Shown: positions 41,981 to 53,628, counted from the first letter of the stretch. The stretch is 64,000 nt of DNA from Chaetoceros tenuissimus (GCA_021927905.1 BLLK01000045.1:3596001-3660000), one strand, 5' to 3'. The notes: a model not told the origin generated them from the sequence alone. Translations and numbers: made by a program.

Positions 41981-43336
41981 ATGTTGAGACATAGAAGCGG
42001 CAATGCTCAAGAGGTCTATTATGTATCCTCACATGGCTCAAACTATGATGACGAATACGATGCCGAGAGATCTTACACATCTTCACCTAGAAGTCACCAT
42101 AGTTACAACAGTTACAACTCTAATGAATACTGCAATTCTCCTCGATCAACTATGAGAAGACAAGTACGTCAAGTCTCACCTGACCCTTATACTTCCAACG
42201 CCAATGCAAGACCTTACTATGAACGAAGGGATTCCAATAAATACATGAAGTACAGACCAGTGCAACATATGCCAATGGATCTTGACTGTAAAAAGTCATC
42301 CTTTTGCATGTTTACATTCTTGATTGGAGTAGTAATCGTTACATCTGCAAGTTTCTTTGTCAAAACGACAATGATGCAGCAGTCCATCAACAACGTCTTG
42401 CACAACTCTGGATCCAAGGTAGATATGCTACACCGATCCATTGCAGATATGGAAGATGATTTGATTATGCATAGAGATAGACTTCAAGAATTGCAAGACA
42501 TTAATGATGATTTAGTAAAGAGTACAGATTCACTCTCTTCCAAAACTCGTCATTTATCATCGGAACTGACGAGAAGAAATAAGGAATTTATCCAACATGA
42601 AAATCATGAAATTCATACTAAATTACCTCAGATGCGTAAAAAGGACATGATTCTAAGCAAAAAGATCAACATGTTGGTGGACAAGATTCAAAGAGATAGT
42701 TATCGTGATGCATATGAACGATTTGGACCTGGACCTCATCAAGTTGAATTCATTATTGAACTTCCAGATGCATCGTCGTTCCAAAAGTTTGTGATTGAAT
42801 TGGCTCCGTTGGAAAAGATGCCTCATTCTGTTCATTTATTTTTGGATCAAGTCTATCATGATTTGTGGAATGATTGTTCTTTTGTATTCAATGCACCACA
42901 TGTGATTCAAGCGGGTGCTTTCCCTGTATCGAACTCAGGCAAAAGCTTTGAAGATAAAATGGAAGAATTTGAAGAGGTTGGTTTGGAAAGTGTTCACTTT
43001 CAAGAATACAATAGTGAATTCCCTCATGAAGAATGGACTGTAGGATTTGCGGATACTGGACCTGACTTTTACATTAATATTCAAGATAATACTGAGAAAC
43101 ATGGGCCAAGATCATCTTGTGGAGAATTATTTGATGAATCGGTCGATCCATGCTTTGGAAAAGTTGTTTCAGGTCACGAGACAATTAAAAGGATTCATGA
43201 ATTGCCTGTAGACTCTGACTATGTCCTGGAGAGTTTAGTACGAATTGTCAAAGCAAGAATTGTAGGTGTAGAACATGATCATCATGGACCTGAATATGCG
43301 CCTCATGACATGAAGGATAAGCACTTTACAGAGTAA
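41981..43336 (+). CDS. Membrane-anchored cyclophilin-like protein with coiled coil (451 residues)
   Basis: A hydrophilic, Ser/Tyr-rich N-terminal 105 residues precede one transmembrane segment (FCMFTFLIGVVIVTSASFF, about 107-125). A coiled coil follows (about 140-235), then a domain of about 190 residues resembling cyclophilin peptidyl-prolyl isomerases (VEFIIELP..., FVIELAPLEKMPHSVHLFL, DPCFGKVVSGHETIKRIHELP). In active cyclophilins an FxRV/Q catalytic set and W are expected. The equivalent stretch here reads CSFVFNAPHVIQAG, lacking the catalytic Arg, so isomerase activity is doubtful. With no N-terminal signal it should be a type II membrane protein with the domain in the lumen of ER or Golgi. 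Single exon. Confidence 0.78.
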   Translation: MLRHRSGNAQEVYYVSSHGSNYDDEYDAERSYTSSPRSHHSYNSYNSNEYCNSPRSTMRRQVRQVSPDPYTSNANARPYYERRDSNKYMKYRPVQHMPMDLDCKKSSFCMFTFLIGVVIVTSASFFVKTTMMQQSINNVLHNSGSKVDMLHRSIADMEDDLIMHRDRLQELQDINDDLVKSTDSLSSKTRHLSSELTRRNKEFIQHENHEIHTKLPQMRKKDMILSKKINMLVDKIQRDSYRDAYERFGPGPHQVEFIIELPDASSFQKFVIELAPLEKMPHSVHLFLDQVYHDLWNDCSFVFNAPHVIQAGAFPVSNSGKSFEDKMEEFEEVGLESVHFQEYNSEFPHEEWTVGFADTGPDFYINIQDNTEKHGPRSSCGELFDESVDPCFGKVVSGHETIKRIHELPVDSDYVLESLVRIVKARIVGVEHDHHGPEYAPHDMKDKHFTE

Positions 43337-43418
43337 AAGATTTGATAATTTTTATAGTTGCATAGTTTTATAGTTACATTTTCTATTTGCTAAATAGCTA
43401 TAGCTTCTTTACAGCGCT

Positions 43419-46400
43419 CTATGCAAATTCTCTTCTGCGGTAGAATAGCAAATATCCTGAATTCGAAACGACATCGCTCTTGAGTATGCCACTGCGAACA
43501 GAAGAATCGTCAAAAAGCATCCAATCATCTTCCATAACCTTTTCATTCCATCTTCTCGCATATGCATTGTAATGTCCAAATCCCATTCTTCCGTAATGAT
43601 TGACTACCCCGAATAAATCATATGTAGCTGGGATATCATCATCTATAACGAATTCTTTCTCTCCTAGAGGAATACCAGTCGCAGAAGCTGCACAATATTT
43701 GCTCATATCTAAACCTTGTAAAGGATAGTCTACAAAACATTCCAGCTTTTCTCTTCGTAAAGCATTACGGAATTCGAAGCGCTTCAAATGTATCACTAGA
43801 ATATTTGGCAACCTCCATAACGTCATTGTCTTTTCAGCTCTGACATGGTCTTTACATTTCGAACAGTACCATTTGTTATCTTCATCTAATCTTTCAGGCT
43901 GTGTGAAGTTCTCCAAGCAATGATCTAGCGTAAGCGTTTTCTTCAGCATAGCATTATGTTTCTTCACAGCCTCTTGTAATGACGGATGCTCTACGTAATT
44001 GTTGAAAAGATTGTTTGGGATAGCCGGCTGATTCCATTCAATGGAAGCAAATAGAAATGTTTGTGCACAGTTTTCTGGAAGAAATGAGGCCAGCTTCTCA
44101 TTTGAGTCCATTGGAATGTACGGAGAAAGTTCCGAAGTGCCAGCCAATGGAAATACTTGCTCTGGTGGTCCGCCACGTTGGGTAAGTTTGATTTGAAAAC
44201 TATCTCCGCCGCTATTTCCAAGATATGCCAAATGCTGCTGAAAGAGTTGATATATTTGCCGACAAGTGCATTCTACACTGAACGAGACAAATAATGGATA
44301 TCCAATAGCACTTCTACCAACAGCCCCTCCAAGAACCGTCTGACTTGCAACGACATGAATGTAGGAAGAAGTGTATGGATCAATCTCATAAGCAACAATG
44401 ATGTCATCGTTGTTGATTCCAGAAACTGGCTTATTATTGTCAAATATCTCATAAATGGAAGACTGATACACATCGCAAATAGCAAGATTGCCAGCATCAA
44501 TTCCAGATAGCTTCGCCAAACTCGACTTGACATCCAAGACACTCGCATCTTTTCCCGCAACAACACCATATCGCATTGGAAGCTCCACAAATGCCCCACC
44601 TTTTCGAAACAAGATAATAGGAATCACTTTTCCAAATCTACTCAATTGAGGTATTTCCAAACTAACATGATTAAACGCATCAAACGACACAGAAATCCGT
44701 TTACAATTTGGACAAATACAAGTACTCTTGAATTGTCCATAAAAGCTATCCATGACAATACTCTTATTCCGTTGACAATGTGCATCCCACGCTTCAGCAC
44801 CTGCTACATTCAAATCATCCTCTTGCGTCACATCTGCCTTTTCTATATATGGCGGATTAATGACTCTATTCAAATCTTCATGCAAACCATCTAATAAAAA
44901 GGCAAGAAATTCTTGTGAATCCTGTTGTGCCGTTCCTGCAAATCGTGGTGCAAAGAGTGCAATCGCCCGTTTGAGTTGTCGAGGTGATACCGATGTCTGC
45001 TTTTTCGAAGTCCACAAAGATCGAATCATGGATTCATATGCTACAGCCAATTTCCCACCTGTTCCTATAGGATTGGAAGTATTCACATCTTGCTTGTATT
45101 GATTTGTCAAAAAGTATCGAGTGAGTGGTGTAGCATGTGATAGACATTGAAGTGCGGAGTTCATAAAGCATGTATTGCCTAGATTGTTCAATCCTACCCT
45201 TCCACAGATTGCATTGTATGCTGGTATGGATGTAGCCGTAGCTGTAGCAGCTGCAGGATATGAATTTGAAACCGGTAAGTCATGCAATGAAATAGATAGA
45301 GTTTCCTTTCCTCCATTCCCATCATTACTACTTCCATCATCCATGACTTGAAATGTCCGCCTTGTAATGGTAGGAGTACATTCACCATACCAAGCTTTCA
45401 GAGCAGAATATGCTTCTCTGGGTATAATTTCATAATGATAACCTCGCACAAGATGCGCTTTCAAAACAATGCCACCCATTAGACCATTGCCTTCATGATT
45501 AGATTCAATAATGGCATGACACCGCGAACTCCATTCTCTATGAAAGCTATTGTTTGAAAGAGATTGAAAACAAGGCAAAAGCATCAAATTCGAATTATCA
45601 ATGACTCCCGGCCTAAGTTTTTTATCCGCAGCATGATTTGCATACGAATCTTGACTTTCGTCACTGCTACTGGAAGACGTGGACGAGTCATCCTCTATGT
45701 TTTGCGTTGTGTTCTCATCTTTTTCTTCGATTGGAGGAATAATGTAAAAGAAATTCTTGTCACTTTGCTCTTCCATTTGCACATCTCCATCTGTATCAGT
45801 ATCTCTATCTCGATCCTCTGTCTTATCAAAATTGACAAAAGAACACCATTGTTTCCACCAATCAAAATCAAGTATACAAAACGTTTCACCAATTTTTGGA
45901 ACTCGACTCTGAGTCAATAAATTTTGAATAATTTCCTTTTGAACTTGTCGTGATGGTACACTACCACTACTTTCTATAGTCTCTTGTTGAGACTGTATTC
46001 TAGATTGTATCCTATTCAACACAACCTGAGCATCCATTTTTGCCTTTTGTCGCTTTTCATTTTCCTCTTGTGAAAAACACATTAGACAAGTTTGTAAATC
46101 TTGTAAAGCCGCTGTATAATTCCCTAAACCTTCATAAGCAAGTCCTCGTCTATAATACAATTTTGTCAAATCCAATTCATTCGAGTGAATTTGAAATTCT
46201 GGTTTTATCGACTGAGAATCGAAAATCAAATTACAAATTTCTATAATTTGTTTGTAGCGTCCAAGTTTATAATTCACCAATGAGACATTTCCAATTAATG
46301 AAATATATAGTTGACAAGCTTGCAAATGACTTTGATCATTAGAGTCTAAATGCGATAAAACTTGTTGAAGAATTCGAATGGCATCATGATAATTGTCTAA

Positions 46401-46514
46401 TGATGATGTAAAATTTGAGAGAGAAAATTGTTGATTGCCTTCTTCTTTTAATGTCGAGGCTTTGGATAGCAGCGATGATAGTAAAGAGGTCTTTTTATTG
46501 TTGGAGTCATTCAT
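43419..46514 (-). CDS. Ubiquitin-specific protease with TPR and DUSP domains (1031 residues)
   Basis: Removes ubiquitin from substrates. The start is the ATG at 46514. TPR-like helices (about 10-155: ALQDLQTCL, YYRRGLAYEGLGNY) lead the protein. A DUSP-type domain follows (WWKQWCSFV ... YHYEIIPREAYSALKAWYG), and the USP catalytic domain starts near residue 440. The Cys box GLNNLGNTCFMNSALQC has the nucleophile at about Cys449. The His box reads GFGHYNAYARRW, and the domain ends YLLFYRRREF. Two CxxC pairs (CICPNC and CSKC) form the usual zinc ribbon. The DUSP-USP order is that of the USP4/11/15 group; the N-terminal TPR part is unusual for that group. Single exon, complete. Confidence 0.92.
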   Translation of the reverse strand: MNDSNNKKTSLLSSLLSKASTLKEEGNQQFSLSNFTSSLDNYHDAIRILQQVLSHLDSNDQSHLQACQLYISLIGNVSLVNYKLGRYKQIIEICNLIFDSQSIKPEFQIHSNELDLTKLYYRRGLAYEGLGNYTAALQDLQTCLMCFSQEENEKRQKAKMDAQVVLNRIQSRIQSQQETIESSGSVPSRQVQKEIIQNLLTQSRVPKIGETFCILDFDWWKQWCSFVNFDKTEDRDRDTDTDGDVQMEEQSDKNFFYIIPPIEEKDENTTQNIEDDSSTSSSSSDESQDSYANHAADKKLRPGVIDNSNLMLLPCFQSLSNNSFHREWSSRCHAIIESNHEGNGLMGGIVLKAHLVRGYHYEIIPREAYSALKAWYGECTPTITRRTFQVMDDGSSNDGNGGKETLSISLHDLPVSNSYPAAATATATSIPAYNAICGRVGLNNLGNTCFMNSALQCLSHATPLTRYFLTNQYKQDVNTSNPIGTGGKLAVAYESMIRSLWTSKKQTSVSPRQLKRAIALFAPRFAGTAQQDSQEFLAFLLDGLHEDLNRVINPPYIEKADVTQEDDLNVAGAEAWDAHCQRNKSIVMDSFYGQFKSTCICPNCKRISVSFDAFNHVSLEIPQLSRFGKVIPIILFRKGGAFVELPMRYGVVAGKDASVLDVKSSLAKLSGIDAGNLAICDVYQSSIYEIFDNNKPVSGINNDDIIVAYEIDPYTSSYIHVVASQTVLGGAVGRSAIGYPLFVSFSVECTCRQIYQLFQQHLAYLGNSGGDSFQIKLTQRGGPPEQVFPLAGTSELSPYIPMDSNEKLASFLPENCAQTFLFASIEWNQPAIPNNLFNNYVEHPSLQEAVKKHNAMLKKTLTLDHCLENFTQPERLDEDNKWYCSKCKDHVRAEKTMTLWRLPNILVIHLKRFEFRNALRREKLECFVDYPLQGLDMSKYCAASATGIPLGEKEFVIDDDIPATYDLFGVVNHYGRMGFGHYNAYARRWNEKVMEDDWMLFDDSSVRSGILKSDVVSNSGYLLFYRRREFA

Positions 46515-47045
46515 AGTTAGAGATTGGTTAGTAATGTTGATGGTTTGATATTTGATTCCATTCAATCAAAGAAAGAGTTCATTGATGAACTGATGAGATA
46601 ACAATTGCATCAAATAATGAGATCATAATTATCGTCTCTTTCTTTTCGCTTCTCTATCTCCGTTGAGTTTTTTTGGTTGTTGGATTGGGAGATTAAAGAT
46701 TGCCAAATAGAAAATAAGATAGCTAGAAAAGAGAAATAAATTTGAAAATTTCAATTCGCATTCCTACGTATTCTCATAAAGTGCATTACTAGATCAATTT
46801 GATTTGAAGCACAATAAGGTTTTAGTTTAGTTTTATTTGATTAAAGAGACCTTGAAATGTACAACAATTATCAATATAAACAGTGAGTTTTTATAACCAT
46901 CATATAACGGTTCACGCCTAAAAGCAAGATCAGAAGTCATGGAAAGAGAGAAGAAGTCAGAATCGTATCGTAGAACAAAACCAAACTACGCACTAGTCAT
47001 CAAGGCTACAATACAGACTTGTAAAAGAGTTTTCCTTTATTCAGT
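46515..47045. other. Divergent intergenic region
   Basis: AT-rich spacer between the USP gene and the ROCO-CHAT gene, carrying both putative promoters. No distinct element is recognised. Confidence 0.45.
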
Positions 47046-50000
47046 ATGAGGAGATTATTTAGGAAGTTAACTAAGACAGAGTGGAAGGAAATTGGAGAGA
47101 AGTACAAAGATGGAGGAGTTCACATGTACAGAGGAAAAAGAACATTCTTTTATAACGGAGAGAAATTATGGGGAGAAGATGAATATGATGGCCATCCTCT
47201 CGTCTACACTAAAGAAGAGAGGAGATCTTGGGAGATCATCATTATTCTTCCCGGAGTCAAAATCCTTCCTAACTATCTACTTTCCGTTGGTGTGATAAAG
47301 TTGAGCTTGAGACTGTCATTATGGCTGACACAGTCAAAAGAATCGAGAGTAAGGCTTTCTGTAGCTGCGAGAGTCTTCAGTTTGTTCGACTCTCTAGAAA
47401 TCTTCGATTTATTGGAGAAGAAGCATTCTATAATTGCTATTCTCTTATGTCAATATTTATTCCGCCATCTTGTATAGAGATTGGTAATGAAGCATTTATG
47501 CGTTGTAAAAAATTGATCATCCTAAATGTTCCTCAACACACTCAACTGGGTGTTCATGTGATTCTTCAGACTAAATTGATTGGTTTCTACATTAAAAGCG
47601 GTATAGTCAATGAATGGATCAAAAATCGTCACAACAACTTCCCTCTCCATAAACTCTGCTGCAGTGAAGATCCAATATTCAATGAAAATACAATCATTCC
47701 TACGAAACACGAATGTTGTAGACAAGATGACTTAGGATGGACTCCTTTGATATACTTAATATTAAATCATACTGCAGAGTATGGTTCTGTTGAACAGTTG
47801 GTTACAATTGGAGGAAAAGAATCGCTGTTGATTGAGGATAAGAAAGGGAAGAATGTTTTGCATCATGCAATTTCTTTAGGAGACAAAGCTTTATTTAGAC
47901 TTCTTGTAAAAATCGGCGGAAGAGAGTTACTGGACATGCTAGTATCCTAAAGATTAGATGCGTATGATAGAGAATATTATGGTCCGATTCAAGCATTTCA
48001 CCTCCTGCGTAATTATTCCAATCCAGATTGGAATATAAATCTTGACCAAACGATTGATACCTTCCTAGATTCTACACCAAAATATCGAAACGTTATTGAA
48101 ATCATGAGCAACAAAGATATTCCAGATAAATATCTCGAGAGGCTGCAAGGTTACAATAATGCAATAATAGAAAAGGGGATTGAATCATACACGAAAAAGA
48201 AAGCAAAGGTACCTTTGATGCGGTCTAAACTTGCTGTGGTTGGAAGAGGTCGAGATGGGAAAACGTCAACCATCAATTCGCTAAAAGGATCACCCTTTCA
48301 ATCATACTGCGAGAGTACAAAAGGAGCTGAGACTTCAGAAGTTGATGTTCGTGAAATTGGTATTGATGTTACAAATGTGGAGGTAAGCCGTGCAGCTTTT
48401 GAGAAGGCAGAGCGAGATCCATATTCTACACAGAGATCGGTAGCTATGAAAGTGATGAATAAAAGCTTGCCTAGATTGCGGCAACGTGGTAATCATTTTT
48501 CATTTTCAAGCTTCTGGAAATGTTTAATGCCAAAGTTTATCAAGGAGCTCAAATGGAATGTCTGCTGTAAAGGCAAATATCAGCAAAATATTGTTGACAA
48601 AGGAACTATAATAAGTCCTCATGCCGTATTAGGAGAAAAGAATATAGCAATGAAGAAAGCATTTCACAAAGACATGAATACGGAAGAAAATTTGCAGCAA
48701 AATGTTGCCTGTGGAACAAATCCTAATCCTAGGTCTGAAGAAAAGGATGTAGGAAAGAAGAAAGCAGACGTCAAATTCAGCAATCCAGATGGAAAGTCAA
48801 TCCGCATGACAATCTTTGATAATGGTGGACAACGGGTCTTTCGATCTATTCAAAACTTATTTCTATCAAGGGAAGGTATCTTCATTATCGTTTTTGACAT
48901 GATGAAGATCTTAGATGAAGATTTGCGTGAAGAAGCCCTTGAACACTTAAATTATTGGCTATCATCTATCAAATTGGATGCATGTCTAGAAACCAATGCA
49001 AACGAACCCATTGATCCATCTATCAAATATCCTCCTGTGATTCTTGTAGGTACTCATTATGATGAGTTCTTGAAGCTCAAAGGAGATCCTTCCCAAGGAC
49101 TGGAGGTTTTGAATAAGATATTGATCGGTAACCTACCTCTCTCAGATCTTGTTCCACTTTCAAATCATTCAGGTGACTCAGTACCTCGAGATAGGCAACA
49201 GCTTTATAATGAAAAGCAGGACTTGTGCTTTTGGCCAGTCGACAATTTGAATCCAAATGACCAAAATATTCAAGCTATAAAAAGAGTATTACTTGATGCA
49301 GCAATCAACGATCCTGGGTTTGACATAGCGCAGAAAGTTCCCATTTCTTTCTTGCGGGCTATGGACAAGCTTTCTGCTATATCAGAAGAAGTACCAATAC
49401 TTCCGATTGATTCTAATGATCCGGAAGAATCTTGTGTCATGAATGTCATGCATGAATGTGGAGTCTTTGAAGATGAAGTAGAGGATGAACGACACAAATT
49501 CGAAATGTGCAAGGCTATTTTAAGGCAATATCAAAGCATTGGACACATAATATATTTTGATCAGGAAGGATTAGAAGACTATTGTATCCTCGACCCGCAA
49601 TGGTTGATCAACATGATTGCGTACATTGTTCGTGATTTCAAGTTGCATCGCTTTCGTCGAGATTTCAATGCAATGGCTCTGAATGATGGTGAATCCTGGA
49701 AAGCTCTCTTGAATAAAGGTATTCTTGATGGTTCTCTTTTGTGTAAACTATGGCTAGATTGTGAGCATGAATCATTTCTCACTAAACTGATGCTTGAGCT
49801 AGGTATTTTTGGTCAGCTTTTGGGCGATGTTGAAGCCTTAAGCAAAGCTAACTTCACTGTACCTATCGTTGTAACGGTTTCTTCAAATGAGTCAAGAGAA
49901 TTATCAATGCCTGCATTGAAAGACCATCTTGATGTAAAGTCTTTAGGTGATGCAATGAAGGAGACTCTAGATATGTCCGCATGTCATTTTAATCTAGTTC

Positions 50001-51883
50001 CGTTCTACAGCCGTCTTGTGAATAGACTAATCTCGGAATGGCATAGCGGACACAATGAAGAAAAGAATCCACCTGAAATATTATCCAGTGCTGCGAATCT
50101 TTGCCTTGGGCGAGATTACAAGTTTTCAATTCTGATCAACGAAAATGACTCAACTCTTGAAATCCTTGTTTCTGATCAAAAGAAGATGAATACTATTTTG
50201 AAGTACGTTTTGGAAGCATGTTCTTTTGTCAATGAAAAAGCATTTCAACATTGACTTGAACTGGGCATTCCAGCAGTAAATGTTGGAAATGAAGTGATAT
50301 TACGGAATGCAGATAATACAACAACTACTTCAAATGTTACAGAGACCCAACAAGAGACTGAGGAATGTCATCCAAATCTACAAGCTCTAATTGACGTGTT
50401 TCAGAACAAAAAGCTAGCTTGTAAAATACATGAAAAGGCCGAAGACGTGACTCCAGAAGAACTCATACAAATGTATTACAGTGACAAGGGTGCGTTTGTG
50501 AAGGACATTTTGCCTGAACTAGGCATAGTGCAAAAGTTGGAACAGTTTAGATTCAAAGCAATACTTGAATCAAAGCCGAAGCCCTTGGAAAATGAATTAT
50601 ATGCAATTTTCAACTTTCTGGATGGTAATGAATTAGCAGTCAAAGGTGAAGAAGAAATAATTCGCAAAAACTTGAGAAGTTCATCTTACTTCTCGTTCGC
50701 TTACAAGGTGCTTAGAGATGATAAAAATTTCGAAAAGTTGCATAGTGAATTAGTAGCACATCAAGAATGCAAAGTAGTTCATTTTGGTATGCATGGTAGT
50801 TCTATTGATACATTTGTCACTACAACTCTAGCATCCCATCTCCAGGAATCATCTGTGCAATGCATTGTTCTCAACATGTGTGAGTCTGAACATATTGCAA
50901 ATGATCTGCGTGATAAAGCGAAGACTGAGAAAGTTTTATATTGGTTGTCAGGCGTGGAAGACAATGCAGCACAAGCATTTTCAGAGGCATTTTATTATTA
51001 TCTATGTGTCAATAAAAAGGCAAATTATCTTGAGTTCGGAAATGCTTTTCAATTTGCAAAAGAACGTTTAAAACTTCGAGGTTACCTTTTAATAGATCCT
51101 ACCGACAAAGATGAGCTTGAAGATAAAAAGATTGCTCTTCTGAATCCTACCCTTAAAGCTGCTGGTATTCCAAAGCTTTTAGAAAGATCAATGCAACAAA
51201 AAGATAATCAAGAGCATGAAGCAAATCAAACCATGCAAGTTGGAACAATGAACAGCTCAGTTTTGCAAGAATCTACTCAATCAGCTGCCTCGACAATGAT
51301 TGCTTCACAGCATCCATACAATAGTCAACAAATGATAAATGCCCAAAATTCTTTTAGCAAAAAAAGAAAACGAGAGGATGGAGATGTTGAACAAAGGGAT
51401 AGCGACGATGCTAGTCTGAAAGCATCTAATGAGTCTCCAAGTGTTCCAAAGCCAAAAGTTGACGATTATCACACCGAGAGATGTCAACTTAAATGCAATT
51501 ACATCTTTACAAAATGTACATCTGAAGAATCTGATCACACTATTGTATCAAACTGCCAGTTTATCAAGTACAAAGCTCCATCAGATTGGGAGACTAAAGG
51601 TGTGAAGTCCCTTGAACATGACATCTTCGATTTGAAAAAGACGAACAAATGCAAATGGTTATCAAAACTCAAGCAATGCAAAAAGTGTGGAATATATTAT
51701 TGTAACGAAAAGAAAGTCCCATCAGAAGGTAGTTCAGTTGTCAATAAGAGCTGTTTCGATGTTCATGTCTGCAGCAAAGTGAAAAAAGCTAAACCAGACA
51801 TCACCATCAGAATAGAATATAAAGAATGCTTTGAGTGCAATCGACAATATCTCAAAAAAGCGGCAAAAATGGCAGGATTCTAA
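47046..51883 (+). pseudogene. Broken LRR-ankyrin-Roc-COR-CHAT gene (about 1610 codons)
   Basis: One long coding region is interrupted three times. A two-base insertion near 47275-47278 shifts frame between ILPNY and TFRWCDKVE. TAA at 47948-47950 and TGA at 50252-50254 then stop an otherwise continuous frame (47321, 48104 and 50294 are all in phase). Domains in order: a BspA-type LRR region (KRIESKAF, FIGEEAFYNC), ankyrin-like repeats, and a Roc GTPase with P-loop GRGRDGKTS, DNGGQ and GTHYDE. A COR region (LDPQWLINMI) comes next, then a CHAT-type peptidase with VVHFGMHG (His codon 50792) and VLNMCES (Cys codon 50879). The tail is Cys-rich (CKKCGIYYC, CFECNRQY). Roc-COR proteins are GTP-switched scaffolds, and CHAT proteases are caspase-like executors in bacterial defence. 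This gene looks recently inactivated, or is a sequencing or assembly problem. Confidence 0.8.
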
Positions 51884-52359
51884 TATAAAATTGAAATATA
51901 AAATTGAAGACTGAGATTTTAAAATTTTCACTTTACAACTTTTATAGAGCTAGTAGACATCAACAGTTTCATTTAGCAGACTAGTAATACCATTTACGAC
52001 TGACTCGCTCGACACGGCGACTCGACTAGATCCAAAATTACAGTGTCGTCATTGTTATTTAAATAAAAAGGAAAAAGATGGGAAAGGAAAGAGGAATCTT
52101 GCACGATATAGCTGAAATAGCCTTATTGATGACAATCTTCCTCTGGAATTCCAAGCCGGGAACTTGGAATTCCAAACCGAGATTGGAATTCCAGTAGGTA
52201 TCTCTCCCACAAATCCAGATTTTCAACGACTGCAGATTCAACGAGAGCACAAACACAAACCAAATAAATGCACATATTATACCATAAATTTTTCAAACGC
52301 CGAATACATATCACAACATCCCTATCAACTCTACGATTTCATTGCCAATACTTATTACC
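51884..52359. promoter_or_regulatory. 5' region of the 52360 gene
   Basis: 476-bp spacer ending at the ATG of the next gene. Its notable content is the triple palindrome at 52142-52191, listed separately. The rest is AT-rich with no other signal. Confidence 0.5.
52142..52191. promoter_or_regulatory. Three phased copies of the palindrome TGGAATTCCA
   Basis: The perfect 10-bp palindrome TGGAATTCCA occurs at 52142, 52163 and 52182. Spacings are 21 and 19 bp, about two helical turns, so the three sites face the same side of the helix. They lie about 170-220 bp upstream of the ATG at 52360, where a dimeric transcription factor could bind. GAATTC contains adjoining GAA and TTC, reminiscent of but not identical to a heat shock element (which has two bases between them). 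Confidence 0.6.
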
Positions 52360-53443
52360 ATGTCTCCTTCCAAAAAACATGATGGAAAAAAGAAAGGAAA
52401 CAATCCTGGAGATGCTGAGAGTAGTAATAGCAAGAAAAAAACATTGAAAGACCTTATAAAGTCTGGGGCAGCAAATGAGATTTTGGAGAAAGATCTACCT
52501 TCCAAAATGGATTTATTCAAGCGTGGGATTGAGTAAGTTATTTCTTCTTTTATTTCAAGAAATACATTTCATATGGTGCACTTACAAACATGTTCGTCTT
52601 TGACTTTATCAAAGAAAAACAGAACTCAATGCTACCTACAGAAAGGTGATAAAAGAAGGGAAACCAGGTTATGTCAATATTTGCGAAACCAATAGAAAGA
52701 AGAAGAAGGCTTATAAAATGAATATGATCAACACCAAATTCGCAGAATTTCGATTTGTGAAATATGATCATGAGAATTCTAAAAAGTACTATGAGCTAGA
52801 CATGACTAAAAAAGATGCTTTAGCTTTTGTTCTAGGCGTAATGGGACAGGCAATGAACGACAATGGGAGGAAGACTAGCTCTTGCAAGCAAGAGGAAGCT
52901 CATCAAGCTATCCCTACCTCCGCTCCTGCTCAGGATGATGTCTCCAGCCATCTGGATGTCTCCAGTAATCTTGGTGAAGCAGCTTGGAGTAACAATCGTT
53001 CTTCATCTTCGTTTGACAATTCTTCCCTTGGTGCTCAATCAAGTCTTTCTCGTGAGACTTCTCAAAGCGGAGTTAAAAGAAAGGAAAGAGGCTTTGACAA
53101 GGAAACTGAAAGAGACCACGACCTTATTGTGAATTCTGTTTTGAACAATAATGATGACGATGCTGAATTGTCTGAACTTTTTTCTCATGCTTTGGACACC
53201 GAGGATGAGAAGAATGCGAACAAAACAGTTGAAGAAACCGTTGCAAATGCCGATGAAGAATTAGCTCAAGAGAATAATGAATGGGATGATCTTGACTTGG
53301 AAGAAAGCTTGGACAACATTGTCAATCAATACAACTTTGACTTTTCCAGATCTGGTCTCTACATTTTTGATTCAGAGGATACAAGCGAAGGTGATCATTC
53401 ACCTGGAAATGCCAAGCGCGATACATCCGACAATGCTGAGTAG
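52360..53443 (+). CDS. Hypothetical charged protein, probably nuclear (333 residues, one intron)
   Basis: Exon 1 is 52360-52532 and exon 2 is 52615-53443. The 82-bp intron (GTAAGT...AAAG) joins FKRGIE to KTELNATYRKV in frame. The N-terminus is Lys-rich (SKKHDGKKKGNN, SNSKKKTLKD). A conserved-looking core (about 40-125; GKPGYVNICETNRKKKKAY, FRFVKYDHENSKKYYEL, DALAFVLGVMGQAM) is followed by a Ser-rich and then strongly acidic tail. I do not recognise the family. Composition suggests a nuclear or nucleic-acid-associated protein. Three phased palindromes lie in its 5' region. Confidence 0.65.
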
Positions 53444-53628
53444 TTGTCCGTTTGAAAGAGGCAAAAGAGGATTGAAAGAAAAGATTCACAATTCTGAGTC
53501 ATCTACATCAATTGATAATACATATATAAGTTATTTTTGTACATAATTCTCTACTCTCTACTTTTCAATCTACTTCTCTTTCACATATATTCTTAATCTC
53601 GCTCCTTCTTCTTTTTATCTGATTTGAT

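Noticed and set aside
47940-50290. Introns that would remove the TAA and TGA in the ROCO-CHAT gene
   Set aside because: Nearby GT-AG pairs (52 and 46 bp) are shorter than local introns and do not preserve frame, so true stops are more likely.
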